From Streptomyces albiflavescens (GTDB lineage Bacteria; Actinomycetota; Actinomycetes; Streptomycetales; Streptomycetaceae), in assembly GCF_014645835.1 (NCBI RefSeq), contig NZ_BMMM01000028.1:1-64000 (forward strand): 64,000 nt of DNA. The letters run 5' to 3'. This document shows, piece by piece, positions 32,383 to 41,512 of the stretch; within the stretch, counting starts at the first letter, position 1, and each line of letters opens with the position of its first letter. The notes beneath the pieces were generated by a model. The model was not told the origin of the DNA. It was given only the letters and a program-made list of their open reading frames with translations, and searched no databases. Position numbers and translations under genes: made by a program.

Positions 32383-32631
32383 CGCCCTGACAAGTCCGGA
32401 AACGGCCCGCGGTAGGTTCCCCTGTTGAGTGGGAGCCCACCGCGGGCCGTTGTCGTCCACGGCCTCTGCGAGGCTGCTCGGTGGCTGCCGGTGGGCGAAG
32501 CGGACACGCGTCCCGCCGGGCAGTGGCCCGAGGGCGCCGACCGTTGACAGCAAGCGCGTGCGGTCGGAGACTCCCGTTGAAATGGTGAAGGAAATTTCAC
32601 TCGACGAACAGAACGCGAAGGAGCGTGCCGG

Positions 32632-33807
32632 ATGCGTACCACCGTCGGGATCATCGGGGCCGGGCCGGCCGGGCTGCTGCTGGCGCGGTTGCTGCACAAC
32701 GCGGGGATCGAGTCCGTGGTGCTGGAGAGCCGGGACCGGGCGTATGTGGAGCAGCGGCAGCGGGCCGGGATCCTGGAGCAGGGGACCGTCGATGTGCTGC
32801 GGGCCGCCGGGGCCGCGGAGCGGATGGACCGGGAGGGGCTGCGGCACGACGGGATCGAGCTGCGGTTCGCGGGCAAGCGGCACCGCGTCGACTTTCCCGC
32901 GCTCACCGGCGGGCGCTCCGTGATGGTGTACGCGCAGACCGAGGTGTGCAAGGACCTCATAGCCCTGCAGCTCAAGCAGGGCGGTCCGCTGCTCTTCGAG
33001 GCCGAGGCGCTCGCCGTGGAGGACGCCGAGAGCGCACGGCCGCGGGTCCGGTTCACGTACGAGGGGCGCGAGGACGTGCTCGAGTGCGACTACGTCGTCG
33101 GGTGCGACGGATTCTGGGGCGTCGCCCGGAAGGCCGTGCCGGCCGAGCTCTCCCGCGTCTTCGAGCGGACGTACCCCTTCGGCTGGCTCGGCATCCTCGC
33201 CGATGTCCCGCCCTCGCACGACGAGCTGGTCTACGCCCGCCACGACCGCGGCTTCGCCCTGCTCAGCATGCGCTCGCCCGCCGTCTCCCGGCTCTACCTC
33301 CAGGTGCCGCAGGGCACGGACGCCCAGGCGTGGAGCGACGAGGAGATCTGGGACGAGCTGGAGCGGCGCTTCGCGACGGACGACGACTGGCGGTTGCGGC
33401 GGGGGCCCATCACCTCCAAGTCCGTCACCCCGATGCGGAGTTACGTCCACGAGCCCATGCGGCACGGGCGGGTGTTCCTCGCCGGGGACGCCGCGCACAT
33501 CGTGCCGCCGACCGGCGCGAAGGGTCTCAACCTCGCCGTCGGCGACGTCGTCACCTTCGCGCGGGCACTGGCGTACGAGAAGGAGACCGGTTCGAGCGAG
33601 CTGCTCGACGCCTACTCCGAGACCTGTCTGCGCCGTGTCTGGCAGGCCGAGCGGTTCTCGTACGACATGACGACCCTGCTGCACCGCGACCCCGACGCGA
33701 CCCCCTTCGAGGACCGCATCCAGCTGGCCCGCCTGGAACGGGTCGCGACCACACGGGCGGCCGAGACCGACCTCGCGGAGGGCTACACGGGATTCCCCCT
33801 GGAGTAA
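32632..33807 (+). CDS. pobA: 4-hydroxybenzoate 3-monooxygenase
   Basis: The 391-residue FAD monooxygenase converts 4-hydroxybenzoate to protocatechuate with NAD(P)H and O2, feeding the beta-ketoadipate pathway. Motifs are GIIGAGPAGLLLARLL (FAD), RQRAGILEQGTVD, CDYVVGCDGFWGVARK (the DG motif), and RVFLAGDAAHIVPPTGAKGLNLAVGDV (GD motif). The length matches PobA. AAGGAG precedes the ATG by 8 bases. No pobR or pca genes are adjacent in this window. Confidence 0.94.
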   Translation: MRTTVGIIGAGPAGLLLARLLHNAGIESVVLESRDRAYVEQRQRAGILEQGTVDVLRAAGAAERMDREGLRHDGIELRFAGKRHRVDFPALTGGRSVMVYAQTEVCKDLIALQLKQGGPLLFEAEALAVEDAESARPRVRFTYEGREDVLECDYVVGCDGFWGVARKAVPAELSRVFERTYPFGWLGILADVPPSHDELVYARHDRGFALLSMRSPAVSRLYLQVPQGTDAQAWSDEEIWDELERRFATDDDWRLRRGPITSKSVTPMRSYVHEPMRHGRVFLAGDAAHIVPPTGAKGLNLAVGDVVTFARALAYEKETGSSELLDAYSETCLRRVWQAERFSYDMTTLLHRDPDATPFEDRIQLARLERVATTRAAETDLAEGYTGFPLE

Positions 33808-34009
33808 CCCCGGAATAAGAGGGGGTCGGGGCGGATTGAGAGGGCACAGGGCTGGTGTCACGGCTTCGTACCAGTGCGGGCAGGGCAGGGGACACACGCG
33901 TACCGTGGCACCACAAGGGAAAGATCCTCCCCAAGCACTAGGGTCAATCCTTTGCCTACCTATTACTCTTGTGAGCCAAGGCCACGCAGGGTGGCCATGG
34001 AGGAGTGAA

Positions 34010-34894
34010 ATGAGGAGCAGTAACCCGGTCTTCTCGCGACGGGGGTTCAGCCGCGACAACGGCTACGCGGGCTTCAACGCGGCGCCGCAGGCCGGGGGAC
34101 CCGCTGTCGGCACCCAGGGCAACCCGTACGCCCAGCAGGGCGGCAACCCCTACGCGCAGAACCCGTACGCCCAGCAGGACCTGCAGCACGGCGCTCCGCC
34201 GCAGGCCCCGGTCACCACCACCGGCCGTATGACGATGGACGACGTCGTCGTGCGCTCGGCCATGACTCTCGGCACCGTCACCGTCGGCGCCATCCTGGCC
34301 TGGGCGCTGCTGCCGGTGTCGTCCACCAGCTACGGCCTGGCCGTCGGCTCTGCCCTGGTCGCCTTCGTGCTGGCCATGGTGCAGTCCTTCAAGCGCACGG
34401 CCTCGCCCGCACTGATCCTCGGTTACGCCGCCTTCGAGGGCGTCTTCCTCGGGGTCATCAGTGAGATGTACAACAGCCAGTGGTCGGGCGCGCCCTTCCA
34501 GGCGGTCCTGGGCACCATGGCGGTCGCCGGCGCGACCCTGCTCGTCTACAAGGCGGGCTGGATCCGCGTGACCGCGCGGTACGCGCGCATCGGCATGGCC
34601 ATCGCCATCGCCTTCATCGTCGTCATGGCGGTCAACCTGCTGCTGGTCGCCTTCGGCGTCGCCGAGGACGGCGGACTGCGCAGCATGGGCCCGCTCGGCG
34701 CGATCGTCGGCATCCTGGCGATTCTCATCGGCGCGTTCTTCCTGACCCTCGACTTCAAGCAGATCGAGGACGGCATCGCGTACGGCGCGCCGAAGGAAGA
34801 GGCCTGGCTGGCCGCGTTCGGCCTGACCCTGACCCTCGTCTGGATCTACGTCGAGATGCTGCGTCTGGTCGCCATCTTCAGCGGCGACGACTAG
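34010..34894 (+). CDS. Bax inhibitor-1/YccA-like membrane protein
   Basis: The 294-residue protein begins with a cytoplasmic Gln/Asn/Pro-rich tail containing NPYAQ repeats (NPYAQQGGNPYAQNPYAQQ, about 38-60), then seven hydrophobic helices from about 84 to the end, including FEGVFLGVISEMY and FFLTLDFKQIEDGI, which mark the Bax1-I family. Some relatives are pH-sensitive calcium leak channels; the role in Streptomyces is unknown. AGGAG five bases upstream fixes the ATG. A strong hairpin follows. Confidence 0.88.
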   Translation: MRSSNPVFSRRGFSRDNGYAGFNAAPQAGGPAVGTQGNPYAQQGGNPYAQNPYAQQDLQHGAPPQAPVTTTGRMTMDDVVVRSAMTLGTVTVGAILAWALLPVSSTSYGLAVGSALVAFVLAMVQSFKRTASPALILGYAAFEGVFLGVISEMYNSQWSGAPFQAVLGTMAVAGATLLVYKAGWIRVTARYARIGMAIAIAFIVVMAVNLLLVAFGVAEDGGLRSMGPLGAIVGILAILIGAFFLTLDFKQIEDGIAYGAPKEEAWLAAFGLTLTLVWIYVEMLRLVAIFSGDD

Positions 34895-34954
34895 GACGAC
34901 GGAACAGGCCGGTGACGACCGGTAGTGCGTACCCCGTACGTGCCGTCAGTACCT

Positions 34955-34995
34955 GACGAAGGGCCCGCGAACCACTCGTTCGCGGGCCCTTCGTC
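34955..34995 (+). terminator. Terminator after the Bax1-I gene
   Basis: A perfect 18-bp stem (34955-34972 with 34978-34995) closes on a CACTC loop. Confidence 0.8.
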
Positions 34996-35034
34996 GTTCT
35001 GTCGTCGGATGCCTGTCGTCTCGGTGGTGCGCGC

Positions 35035-35265
35035 TCAGAGCAGTTTGCGCGCGGCCCTCCTCAGGTCGTACTCGTGAATGATCGCCTTGGCGTGGCCGTA
35101 CGCGAGATTGTGTTCGGCGCGGAGCCAGCTGACCTTCTCCTCGAAGCGGAAGAGTGCGGGGCCTTCGTCGACGGTGCGAAGCCAGTCGGAGACTTCACGA
35201 CCGGTGCAATGGGGGATGCGGGCGAGCATGTTGCGATGGGTCTCCTCGGAGAAGACTTGGGACAT
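35035..35265 (-). CDS. DUF4287 small protein
   Basis: The 76-residue protein (MSQVFSEETHRNMLARIPHCTGREVSDWLRTVDEGPALFRFEEKVSWLRAEHNLAYGHAKAII then a basic tail) fits the DUF4287 family: a short helical domain with RIPHxTGRxxxxW and LRxEHxLxYGHAxAIIHE. Function is not known. GGAGG precedes the ATG. It is transcribed away from the next small gene. Confidence 0.82.
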   Translation of the reverse strand: MSQVFSEETHRNMLARIPHCTGREVSDWLRTVDEGPALFRFEEKVSWLRAEHNLAYGHAKAIIHEYDLRRAARKLL

Positions 35266-35369
35266 CGGCGCCTCCGGACGCAAAGGGGATGTAAGCCGGT
35301 CCTTCACGCCACCGTGCCTGAGGGTTGGGTTGTTGGCAACAGTCCTGCTACGACGCGTACGCTCGCCGC

Positions 35370-35681
35370 GTGCTTGATACGACGCCTTTGACCCGTGCAG
35401 TGGATCACTTTGCCGACCGGTTGAGGGCCGCGCCGCAGAGCAGGCTGCAGCGGGGGGCTGCTGCCGAGGCACTGGGCCTGGCCAGGGAGTTGGCACGACG
35501 TGCCCAGCGTCTGGAGGATCCGTTGGGCGAGCCCCGCGAGATGCCCGACGCGGGAATGTTCGCCGCGGCGGATCAGATCACCGTCGCCGCGCACGATTTG
35601 GCTGTCGCACTGAAGGACGAGGGGGAGCTGGCGGAGGCGGTGACTCTCGTGGCGGAGGCACAGAAACGCGCCGGAGTCTGA
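35370..35681 (+). CDS. Small helical protein of unknown function
   Basis: The 103-residue protein starts at GTG 35370 (VLDTTPLTRAVDHFADRLRAAPQSRLQRG) and is almost all alpha-helix, with an Ala/Leu/Glu-rich composition. Conserved homologues are expected in Streptomyces, but I know no function. TTGGCA (35333-35338) and TACGCT (35358-35363), 19 bases apart, end six bases before the GTG, so the mRNA is probably leaderless. It is divergent from the DUF4287 gene. Confidence 0.65.
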   Translation: MLDTTPLTRAVDHFADRLRAAPQSRLQRGAAAEALGLARELARRAQRLEDPLGEPREMPDAGMFAAADQITVAAHDLAVALKDEGELAEAVTLVAEAQKRAGV

Positions 35682-35835
35682 ATCGACTCCGGCGCGGGCG
35701 CTCCGCTGCGTGGTGCGGAAAGCCGCGGGCGGTTCTTGCGGCCGCGGGTTCGTCGCGCTGGTACGACTGCGGTCCGTGTGGCTGGTTCTGCCGCGGATCG
35801 GTTGTGGCTGGTTCGACTGCGGTCCGTCGTGGGCG

Positions 35836-35869
35836 GTCGCGCGGTTCCGCGCGCCCCTGACGGGGGCGC
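35836..35869. repeat. Dispersed GC palindrome, copy 2
   Basis: GTCGCGCGGTTCCGCGCGCC followed by CCTGACGG matches the reverse complement of 19096-19123 almost base for base. Confidence 0.65.
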
Positions 35870-35874
35870 TCCTC

Positions 35875-36696
35875 CTACAGCGACGCTATGACGCGGTCGG
35901 CCAGGATGTACACGTTCTCCTCGCCCCACGCGAAGGTCAGGGCGTAGGCGCCCGAGATGCCGGAGCCTCCGAGCAGGACCGGGGTCTCACCGGCGCGCAG
36001 AGCCGCGGCCAGCTGCTCCGCGGTCTCGCGGTGGCCCGGCGTCATGCACAGGGTCGTACCGTCCGCGAAGACGTAGACGTCGAGGGTGCCGAGGGGGCCG
36101 GGGCGGACGTCCGCCAGCGCCGTGCCGGACTCGGCGAGTTCCTCCAGGCAGGCCACCGTGCGCTCATGGTCGTTCACGACAGGTGACTGGACCGGTACGA
36201 AGTCGGGGTGCGAGGGGTGGCGGCGGCGGGCCGCGGCGAGTTCGGGGGAGTCCGTGGGGGCACCTCCCTGGACGAAGTCCTTGGGGGAGAACTCCTCGGC
36301 GTCCAGGCCGGCCTCCGTCACCGGCTCCAGGGGCTCCAGGCCCACGAAGTCCGACGGGCGCGACAGGAACAGTTCGCTGTCGGGCAGCCCGAGCAGCGAG
36401 GGCATGTCCGTGGCGTCACGTGCCTCCTGGGCGGCCCAGAACGCCCGGGCCTCGGCGAGCTCCCGCTCCCGCTCCTCGGCGAGCGCCTCGGTGATGGCAG
36501 CGCGTATCTCGTCCGCGTCGGCGGCTGCGCGGGCCGCGGGCACGAGGCCGCGCGCGGCACCGGCGCGGCTCTCGGCGAGTTCGGTCTGCAGGGCCGCAAC
36601 CTGCCGGCGCAGTCCCTGCAGGGTGCGCAGAACGGCGACGCCCACGGCCGCGGTGGCGGCGGTGGTGAGCAGCAAAGCAATCGGCATGGCGCTCAC
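35875..36696 (-). CDS. Membrane-anchored protein with coiled-coil and unknown C-terminal domain
   Basis: The 273-residue product has one N-terminal membrane helix (about 4-22), a long helical stretch (LRRQVAALQTELAES... to EERERELAEARAFWAAQEARD, about 28-95), then an acidic linker and a globular C-terminus (DHERTVACLEELAESGTALADVRPG, LGTLDVYVFADGTTLCMTPG, ALTFAWGEENVYILADRVIASL). I do not recognise the last domain. A palindromic insertion (36253-36290) encodes FVQGGAPTDSPE in the linker. Confidence 0.7.
   Translation of the reverse strand: MSAMPIALLLTTAATAAVGVAVLRTLQGLRRQVAALQTELAESRAGAARGLVPAARAAADADEIRAAITEALAEERERELAEARAFWAAQEARDATDMPSLLGLPDSELFLSRPSDFVGLEPLEPVTEAGLDAEEFSPKDFVQGGAPTDSPELAAARRRHPSHPDFVPVQSPVVNDHERTVACLEELAESGTALADVRPGPLGTLDVYVFADGTTLCMTPGHRETAEQLAAALRAGETPVLLGGSGISGAYALTFAWGEENVYILADRVIASL
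36253..36290. repeat. Dispersed palindrome inserted in frame, second copy
   Basis: GTGGGGGCACCTCCCTG followed by ten bases and TTGGGGGAG shares its two ends with 4991-5037 in the methylase gene. Confidence 0.65.
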
Positions 36697-36890
36697 TGAC
36701 GTACTCCCGGTTCCAAAGTCGACCCCCCGACTTCCTACATCAGCTTGAAGGGCGGACTATCGAGCTGTCAGTGCGTAACGTCACGAAAGGGACAGGACCT
36801 TGGCCCTGATGTTTAGTCGTGCAACGCCTCTGACCTGCGTAAATCCCTCTCCCGAGGGAGATAGGTCACATCTTGGGTGGGATTGAATCA

Positions 36891-36937
36891 CGAATCGGCC
36901 CAGAGTCCCGGTGGTTACTGGGCTCTGGGCCGATTCG
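36891..36937 (-). terminator. Terminator of the thiolase gene
   Basis: A perfect 15-bp stem (36891-36905 with 36923-36937) lies about 40 bases after the thiolase stop on the minus strand. Confidence 0.75.
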
Positions 36938-36973
36938 GTCACGCTGGGTTCAACTGCGGTTACCCGTAAGGGA

Positions 36974-38194
36974 CTAGCTGAGGCGCTCGATGACCATCGC
37001 CATGCCCTGGCCGCCGCCGACGCACATCGTCTCCAGGCCGAACTGCTTGTCGTGGAACTGGAGGCTGTTGATGAGCGTGCCGGTGATGCGGGCGCCGGTC
37101 ATGCCGAAGGGGTGACCGACGGCGATGGCGCCGCCGTTCACGTTCAGCTTGTCCAGCGGGATGTTCAGGTCGCGGTAGCTCGGGATCACCTGGGCGGCGA
37201 ACGCCTCGTTGATCTCGAACAGGTCGATGTCGTCGACGGTGAGACCGGCGCGCTGGAGGGCCTGCTTGCTGGCCTCCACCGGGCCGAGGCCCATGATCTC
37301 GGGGGAGAGGCCGGTGACGCCGGTCGAGACGATGCGGGCGAGCGGGGTGAGGCCCAGCTCGCGGGCCTTGGTGTCGCTCATGATGACGAGCGCGGCGGCG
37401 CCGTCGTTGAGCGGGCAGCAGTTGCCGGCCGTGACCATGCCGTCCGGGCGGAAGACCGGCTTCAGGCCCTGGACGCCCTCCAGGGTGACGCCGGCGCGCG
37501 GGCCGTCGTCCTTGCTGACGACCGTGCCGTCGGGGGTGGTGATCGGGGTGATCTCGCGCTCCCAGAAGCCGTTCTTGATGGCTTCCTCGGCGAGGTTCTG
37601 CGAGCGGACGCCGAACTCGTCCATGTCCTGGCGGGTGACGCCCTTCGAGCGGGCCAGGTTCTCGGCGGTCTGGCCCATCGCGATGTACGCGTCCGGGACG
37701 AGGCCGTCCTCGCGCGGGTCGTGCCAGGTCGAGCCCTCGGTCTGCGCGACGGCTTCGGTGCGGGCCTCGGCCTCGGCGAAGAAGGGGTTGTGGGTGTCCG
37801 GCAGGCCGTCGGACGTCCCCTTCACGCTGCGGGACACCATCTCCACGCCGGCGGAGATGAAGACGTCGCCCTCGCCCGCCTTGATGGCGTGCAGGGCCAT
37901 GCGGGAGGTCTGCAGGGAGGAGGAACAGTAACGGGTGATGGTGCACCCCGGGAGGTGGTCCATGCCCATCTGTACGGCCACTATGCGGCCGAGGTTGTGG
38001 CCCTGCTCGCCGCCGGGGAGGCCGCAGCCGAGCATCAGGTCGGCGATGTCCTTCGGGTCCAGCTCGGGGACCTTGGCGAGGGCGGCCTGGATGATCGTGG
38101 CGGTCAGGTCGTCGGGGCGTACGTCCTTCAGGGAGCCCTTGAAGGCGCGGCCGATCGGGGAGCGGGCGGCTGAGACGATCACGGCTTCGGGCAT
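36974..38194 (-). CDS. Acetyl-CoA acetyltransferase (thiolase)
   Basis: The 406-residue thiolase has the nucleophilic Cys in TITRYCSSSLQTSRMALHAIKAGEGDVFISAGVE, NGGAIAVGHPFGMTGARITG with catalytic His, and the second Cys in ETMCVGGGQGMAMVIE. It either condenses two acetyl-CoA (biosynthetic) or cleaves 3-ketoacyl-CoA in beta-oxidation. No hydroxyacyl-CoA dehydrogenase partner is adjacent, so the direction is open. The ATG at 38194 has GGAG upstream; the long frame before it is spurious. The upstream region includes an AAGCGCTT palindrome at about 38355-38362. Confidence 0.93.
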   Translation of the reverse strand: MPEAVIVSAARSPIGRAFKGSLKDVRPDDLTATIIQAALAKVPELDPKDIADLMLGCGLPGGEQGHNLGRIVAVQMGMDHLPGCTITRYCSSSLQTSRMALHAIKAGEGDVFISAGVEMVSRSVKGTSDGLPDTHNPFFAEAEARTEAVAQTEGSTWHDPREDGLVPDAYIAMGQTAENLARSKGVTRQDMDEFGVRSQNLAEEAIKNGFWEREITPITTPDGTVVSKDDGPRAGVTLEGVQGLKPVFRPDGMVTAGNCCPLNDGAAALVIMSDTKARELGLTPLARIVSTGVTGLSPEIMGLGPVEASKQALQRAGLTVDDIDLFEINEAFAAQVIPSYRDLNIPLDKLNVNGGAIAVGHPFGMTGARITGTLINSLQFHDKQFGLETMCVGGGQGMAMVIERLS

Positions 38195-38219
38195 CACGGC
38201 TCCAGATATGAAGGGGCGG

Positions 38220-38263
38220 CGCGGGGCGCCTCGTTGAGGGGTGGTGGTCGGGCGACGGGCGGG
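38220..38263. repeat. Dispersed repeat shared with ppx
   Basis: This stretch aligns with 19618-19663 inside ppx with only a few short differences; both end GGGCGACGGGCGGG. Confidence 0.65.
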
Positions 38264-38520
38264 AGTACGGGGATTCGCTGGGCTGAGTGGGAAGTTACCC
38301 GGCCGTACCCGCGAGGTCACCGCTATCGGTGTGTGACTCCGGCCGCACTTTTCTAAGCGCTTGCTTTTCTCTGGCGGGGGCACCGTTCGGGGGCGCCGTT
38401 CGGGGATGGGGTGCGGGCAGGTGTGGTTTCGCCCCCCTCTGCCCCTACCCGTCCCGTTCCTTGGAGGCTTCGCCCCCAAACCCCTTGGGTTGTTCTTCCG
38501 GTGCGGGTGGGTGGGGGCTG

Positions 38521-38555
38521 GGCGCGCAGTTCCCCGCGCCCCTGACGGGGCGCGG
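38521..38555. repeat. Dispersed GC palindrome, copy 3
   Basis: GCGCGCAGTTCCCCGCGCCC followed by CTGACGGGGCGCGG is related to the copies at 19096 and 35836. Confidence 0.6.
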
Positions 38556-38564
38556 GTTCTGCGG

Positions 38565-39584
38565 TCACGGGGAAGGGGCCGGCGCCGGGTCCGTGGCGGG
38601 AAGGCGGCGGCGACGGCGGCGCTTGAGGAGGGCCCAGGGGCCGCGGGGGCCCGTGGGCATGGCGGCGGTGACCTCGGTGCCGGGCTCCGAGACGGCCTCG
38701 GCGGCCGCCCGGGCGACCGGCAGGAAGCCCTCGCGACGCGAGACGTCCGGGCGCTCCTCCTCCGCCGGCCAGAGACCCAGCGCCGCGCAGACCGTCGGGA
38801 GCACCGCCATCGCCGCTGTGGCGTACCCCTCCGCCGAGGGGTGGTAGTTGTCGGGCCCGAAGAGTTCGCGAGGGTTCGCCTCGAACTCGGGGCCCAGCAG
38901 GTCGCCCAGTGACACCGTGCGGCCCCCCTGCTCGACCGCGCCGATCGTCTGCGCCGCGGCCAGCTGGCGGGACGCCCGCCGCGCCAGCCACCGCAACGGC
39001 TGCTGCACCTGCTCCACCGTGCCCAGGTCGGGACAGGTGCCGACCACCACCTCCGCACCGGCGGTGCGCAGGCGCCGTACCGCCGCGGACAGATGACGCA
39101 CCGAGCGCGTCGGCGGCATCCGATGCGTCACATCGTTCGCGCCGATCATGATCACGCAGACGTCGGGCACCCGCGAGGTGTCCGCGAGGGCGAGCGCCAC
39201 CTGGCGGTCCAGGTCGTCCGACTGGGCGCCGGGCAGCGCCACGTTGCACAGCTCCACCGGCCGTTCGGCCACCGCCGCGAGCCCGGAGGCCAGCAGCGCG
39301 CCCGGTGTCTGGCGGGCCCGGTGCACGCCCTGGCCCGCGGCGGTGGAGTCGCCGAGCATGGTCAGGCGGAGCGGCTGCTCGTCAGGACCCGTGTACGCGT
39401 AGCCGTACAGGCCGTCCGCGCGGGGCGCGTGACTGTGTCCGTTGCCCACATGGCGTTTCGCCAGCTGTACCTCGGCCAGCAGCAGCCCGACGGCGGCCGC
39501 CCCGACCAGGCCGATACCGCCGCCGCCGTACGCTGCGCCCGCCGCGATGCGGCGGGCCACCCTCGCTCTCGACAAGCTCGACAT
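38565..39584 (-). CDS. SGNH/GDSL-family esterase or lipase, exported
   Basis: The roughly 339-residue protein has a signal anchor (about 19-39, GGGGIGLVGAAAVGLLLAEV) and an SGNH hydrolase domain: block I LTMLGDSTAAGQGV (catalytic Ser), ALPGAQSDDL, block III MIGANDVTH, and block V FGPDNYHPSAEGY (Asp and His). A basic KRRRRRRLP tail follows. It should cleave ester bonds of lipids or wall acyl groups. AGGAGG lies 12 bases before ATG 39584; ATG 39614 is an alternative. Confidence 0.88.
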   Translation of the reverse strand: MSSLSRARVARRIAAGAAYGGGGIGLVGAAAVGLLLAEVQLAKRHVGNGHSHAPRADGLYGYAYTGPDEQPLRLTMLGDSTAAGQGVHRARQTPGALLASGLAAVAERPVELCNVALPGAQSDDLDRQVALALADTSRVPDVCVIMIGANDVTHRMPPTRSVRHLSAAVRRLRTAGAEVVVGTCPDLGTVEQVQQPLRWLARRASRQLAAAQTIGAVEQGGRTVSLGDLLGPEFEANPRELFGPDNYHPSAEGYATAAMAVLPTVCAALGLWPAEEERPDVSRREGFLPVARAAAEAVSEPGTEVTAAMPTGPRGPWALLKRRRRRRLPATDPAPAPSP

Positions 39585-39726
39585 CCGTCGCCGCCACCTC
39601 CTGTAGCCGTACAACCACTGCTTGCCCCGTCGACCAGGTCAGCCAATCTCAACGGCGCGTGAACGGTCCTCCAGGGCCTTAGGCTGACGGGACCATTCCT
39701 GTTGAAACGCAGCTCCGGAGACAACG

Positions 39727-41121
39727 GTGCAATTCCACGACTCGATGATCAGTCTCGTCGGCAACACCCCGCTGGTGAGGCTCAACAACGTGACCGCGGG
39801 CATCCAGGCGACCGTCCTGGCGAAGGTTGAGTACTTCAATCCCGGCGGCTCCGTGAAGGACCGCATCGCCCTGCGCATGATCGAGGCCGCGGAGGAGAGC
39901 GGCGCCCTCAAGCCGGGGGGCACGATCGTCGAGCCGACCAGCGGAAACACCGGGGTCGGGCTGGCCATCGTGGCGCAGCAGAAGGGGTACAAGTGCATCT
40001 TCGTGTGCCCCGACAAGGTGAGCACCGACAAGATCAATGTGCTGCGCGCGTACGGCGCCGAGGTCGTCGTCTGCCCGACCGCCGTCGACCCTGAGCACCC
40101 GGATTCGTACTACAACGTCTCCGACAGGCTGGTACGTGAGACGCCCGGCGCCTGGAAGCCCGACCAGTACTCCAACCCGAACAACCCCCTCTCGCACTAT
40201 CACTCCACCGGCCCCGAGCTGTGGGAGCAGACGGAGGGGAAGATCACCCACTTCGTGGCGGGAGTGGGGACCGGCGGGACCATCTCCGGCACCGGGCGGT
40301 ACCTGAAGGACGCCAGTGACGGCAAGGTCCAGGTCATCGGCGCCGACCCCGAGGGGTCCGTGTACTCCGGCGGCTCCGGGCGGCCGTACCTCGTCGAGGG
40401 CGTCGGCGAGGACTTCTGGCCGACCGCGTACGACCGGACCGTCGCCGACGAGATCGTCGCCGTGTCCGACAAGGACTCCTTCCAGATGACGCGGAGGCTC
40501 GCGAAGGAAGAGGGGCTGCTGGTCGGTGGCTCCTGCGGGATGGCGGTCGTCGCCGCGCTGCGGGTCGCGGAGCGGCTGGGCCCGGACGACGTCGTGGTCG
40601 TCCTGCTCCCCGACAGCGGGCGCGGCTACCTGAGCAAGATCTTCAACGACGAGTGGATGGCCGACTACGGGTTCCTCGAGGACTCCGGCCCGAGCGCGCG
40701 CGTCGCCGACGTACTCAGCGACAAGGCGCCCGGCGCCATCCCCTCCCTCGTCCACATGCACCCGGACGAGACCGTCGGCCAGGCCATCGAGGTGCTGCGC
40801 GAGTACGGCGTCTCGCAGATGCCGATCGTCAAGCCGGGCGCCGGGCACCCGGACGTGATGGCCGCCGAGGTCGTCGGGTCCGTCGTCGAACGCGAGCTGC
40901 TCGACGCGCTGTTCACCAAGCGGGCCTCCCTGGAGGACCCGCTGGAGAAGCACATGTCGGCGCCGCTGCCGCAGGTCGGCTCCGGCGAGCCGGTCGGCGA
41001 CCTGATGTCCGTGCTCGGCAGTGCCGATGCCGCGATCGTCCTCGTCGAGGGCAAGCCCACCGGCGTTGTCAGCCGCCAGGACCTGCTGTCCTTCCTCGCC
41101 AAGGGTGGCGCCAAGCAGTAG
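39727..41121 (+). CDS. cbs: Cystathionine beta-synthase
   Basis: The 464-residue PLP enzyme condenses serine and homocysteine to cystathionine for transsulfuration. PLP Lys is in FNPGGSVKDRIALRMI, phosphate binding in TSGNTGVGLAIV and GTGGTISGTGRYLK. Two C-terminal CBS domains (about 335-460, MHPDETVGQAIEVLREYGVSQMPIVK and LPQVGSGEPVGDLMSVL...GVVSRQDLLSF) give the typical regulatory tail. The N-terminal heme domain of mammalian enzymes is absent. The start is GTG with GGAG upstream. Confidence 0.93.
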   Translation: MQFHDSMISLVGNTPLVRLNNVTAGIQATVLAKVEYFNPGGSVKDRIALRMIEAAEESGALKPGGTIVEPTSGNTGVGLAIVAQQKGYKCIFVCPDKVSTDKINVLRAYGAEVVVCPTAVDPEHPDSYYNVSDRLVRETPGAWKPDQYSNPNNPLSHYHSTGPELWEQTEGKITHFVAGVGTGGTISGTGRYLKDASDGKVQVIGADPEGSVYSGGSGRPYLVEGVGEDFWPTAYDRTVADEIVAVSDKDSFQMTRRLAKEEGLLVGGSCGMAVVAALRVAERLGPDDVVVVLLPDSGRGYLSKIFNDEWMADYGFLEDSGPSARVADVLSDKAPGAIPSLVHMHPDETVGQAIEVLREYGVSQMPIVKPGAGHPDVMAAEVVGSVVERELLDALFTKRASLEDPLEKHMSAPLPQVGSGEPVGDLMSVLGSADAAIVLVEGKPTGVVSRQDLLSFLAKGGAKQ

Positions 41122-41467
41122 GGATACGCCGGGAGACAGGAAGAAATCTTCCGAAGTACCACCATGGAAAGGGATCTTCCGGCTGTTTCGGCGCGGAACT
41201 TCGCGGAAGTGGTACGAGCGCGTCACGTCCGCGCAGCACACGCTTAACACGGGTCCGGCACATTAGTGGGTGTCGGCAGGGCGGGAGCGGCTCCCCGCCC
41301 CGGCCGGCACCGAAAACGGCGCCAAGGACCTCCGGAGCGGCTCCCGGACCTCCATGGACGCCAAGGACGCGCAAGCCCGGCCCTGACCCGGCCCGCGTCC
41401 CTCGCGGGGACCGCCGTCGTCCCGCCCCCCGGTAACGGGGGTGCGGCGGTCCCCGCGCACCACGTGA
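41122..41467 (+). other. 346-base gap after cbs
   Basis: No gene is supported. I see a GTACCAC/GTGGTAC inverted pair (about 41155 and 41209), several ATCTTCCG-type short repeats, and GC-rich filler before the next terminator. Confidence 0.5.
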
Positions 41468-41503
41468 AAAGGGCCCGGCACCTGTGAAGGTGCCGGGCCC
41501 TTT
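41468..41503. terminator. Bidirectional terminator
   Basis: A perfect 15-bp stem, 41468-41482 with 41489-41503, with A residues on one side and T residues on the other, lies between cbs and the convergent membrane-protein gene. Confidence 0.85.
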
Positions 41504-41512
41504 GCATGCGTC

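Larger units (their letters stand above)
38195..38564 (-). other. 370-base gap between SGNH hydrolase and thiolase genes
   Basis: No gene is visible. The gap holds the thiolase leader, a dispersed repeat (38220-38263), an AAGCGCTT palindrome flanked by AAAAG repeats (about 38346-38370) that could be an operator, and a GC palindrome (38521-38548). Confidence 0.6.

Noticed and set aside
36974..39058. A 694-codon frame extending thiolase upstream
   Set aside because: The extension is an Arg/Pro-rich shadow of the SGNH hydrolase gene. Thiolase begins at 38194 with a ribosome site.
41122..41467. A small gene after cbs
   Set aside because: Open frames here are short, lack ribosome sites and have no third-position GC bias or recognisable domain.
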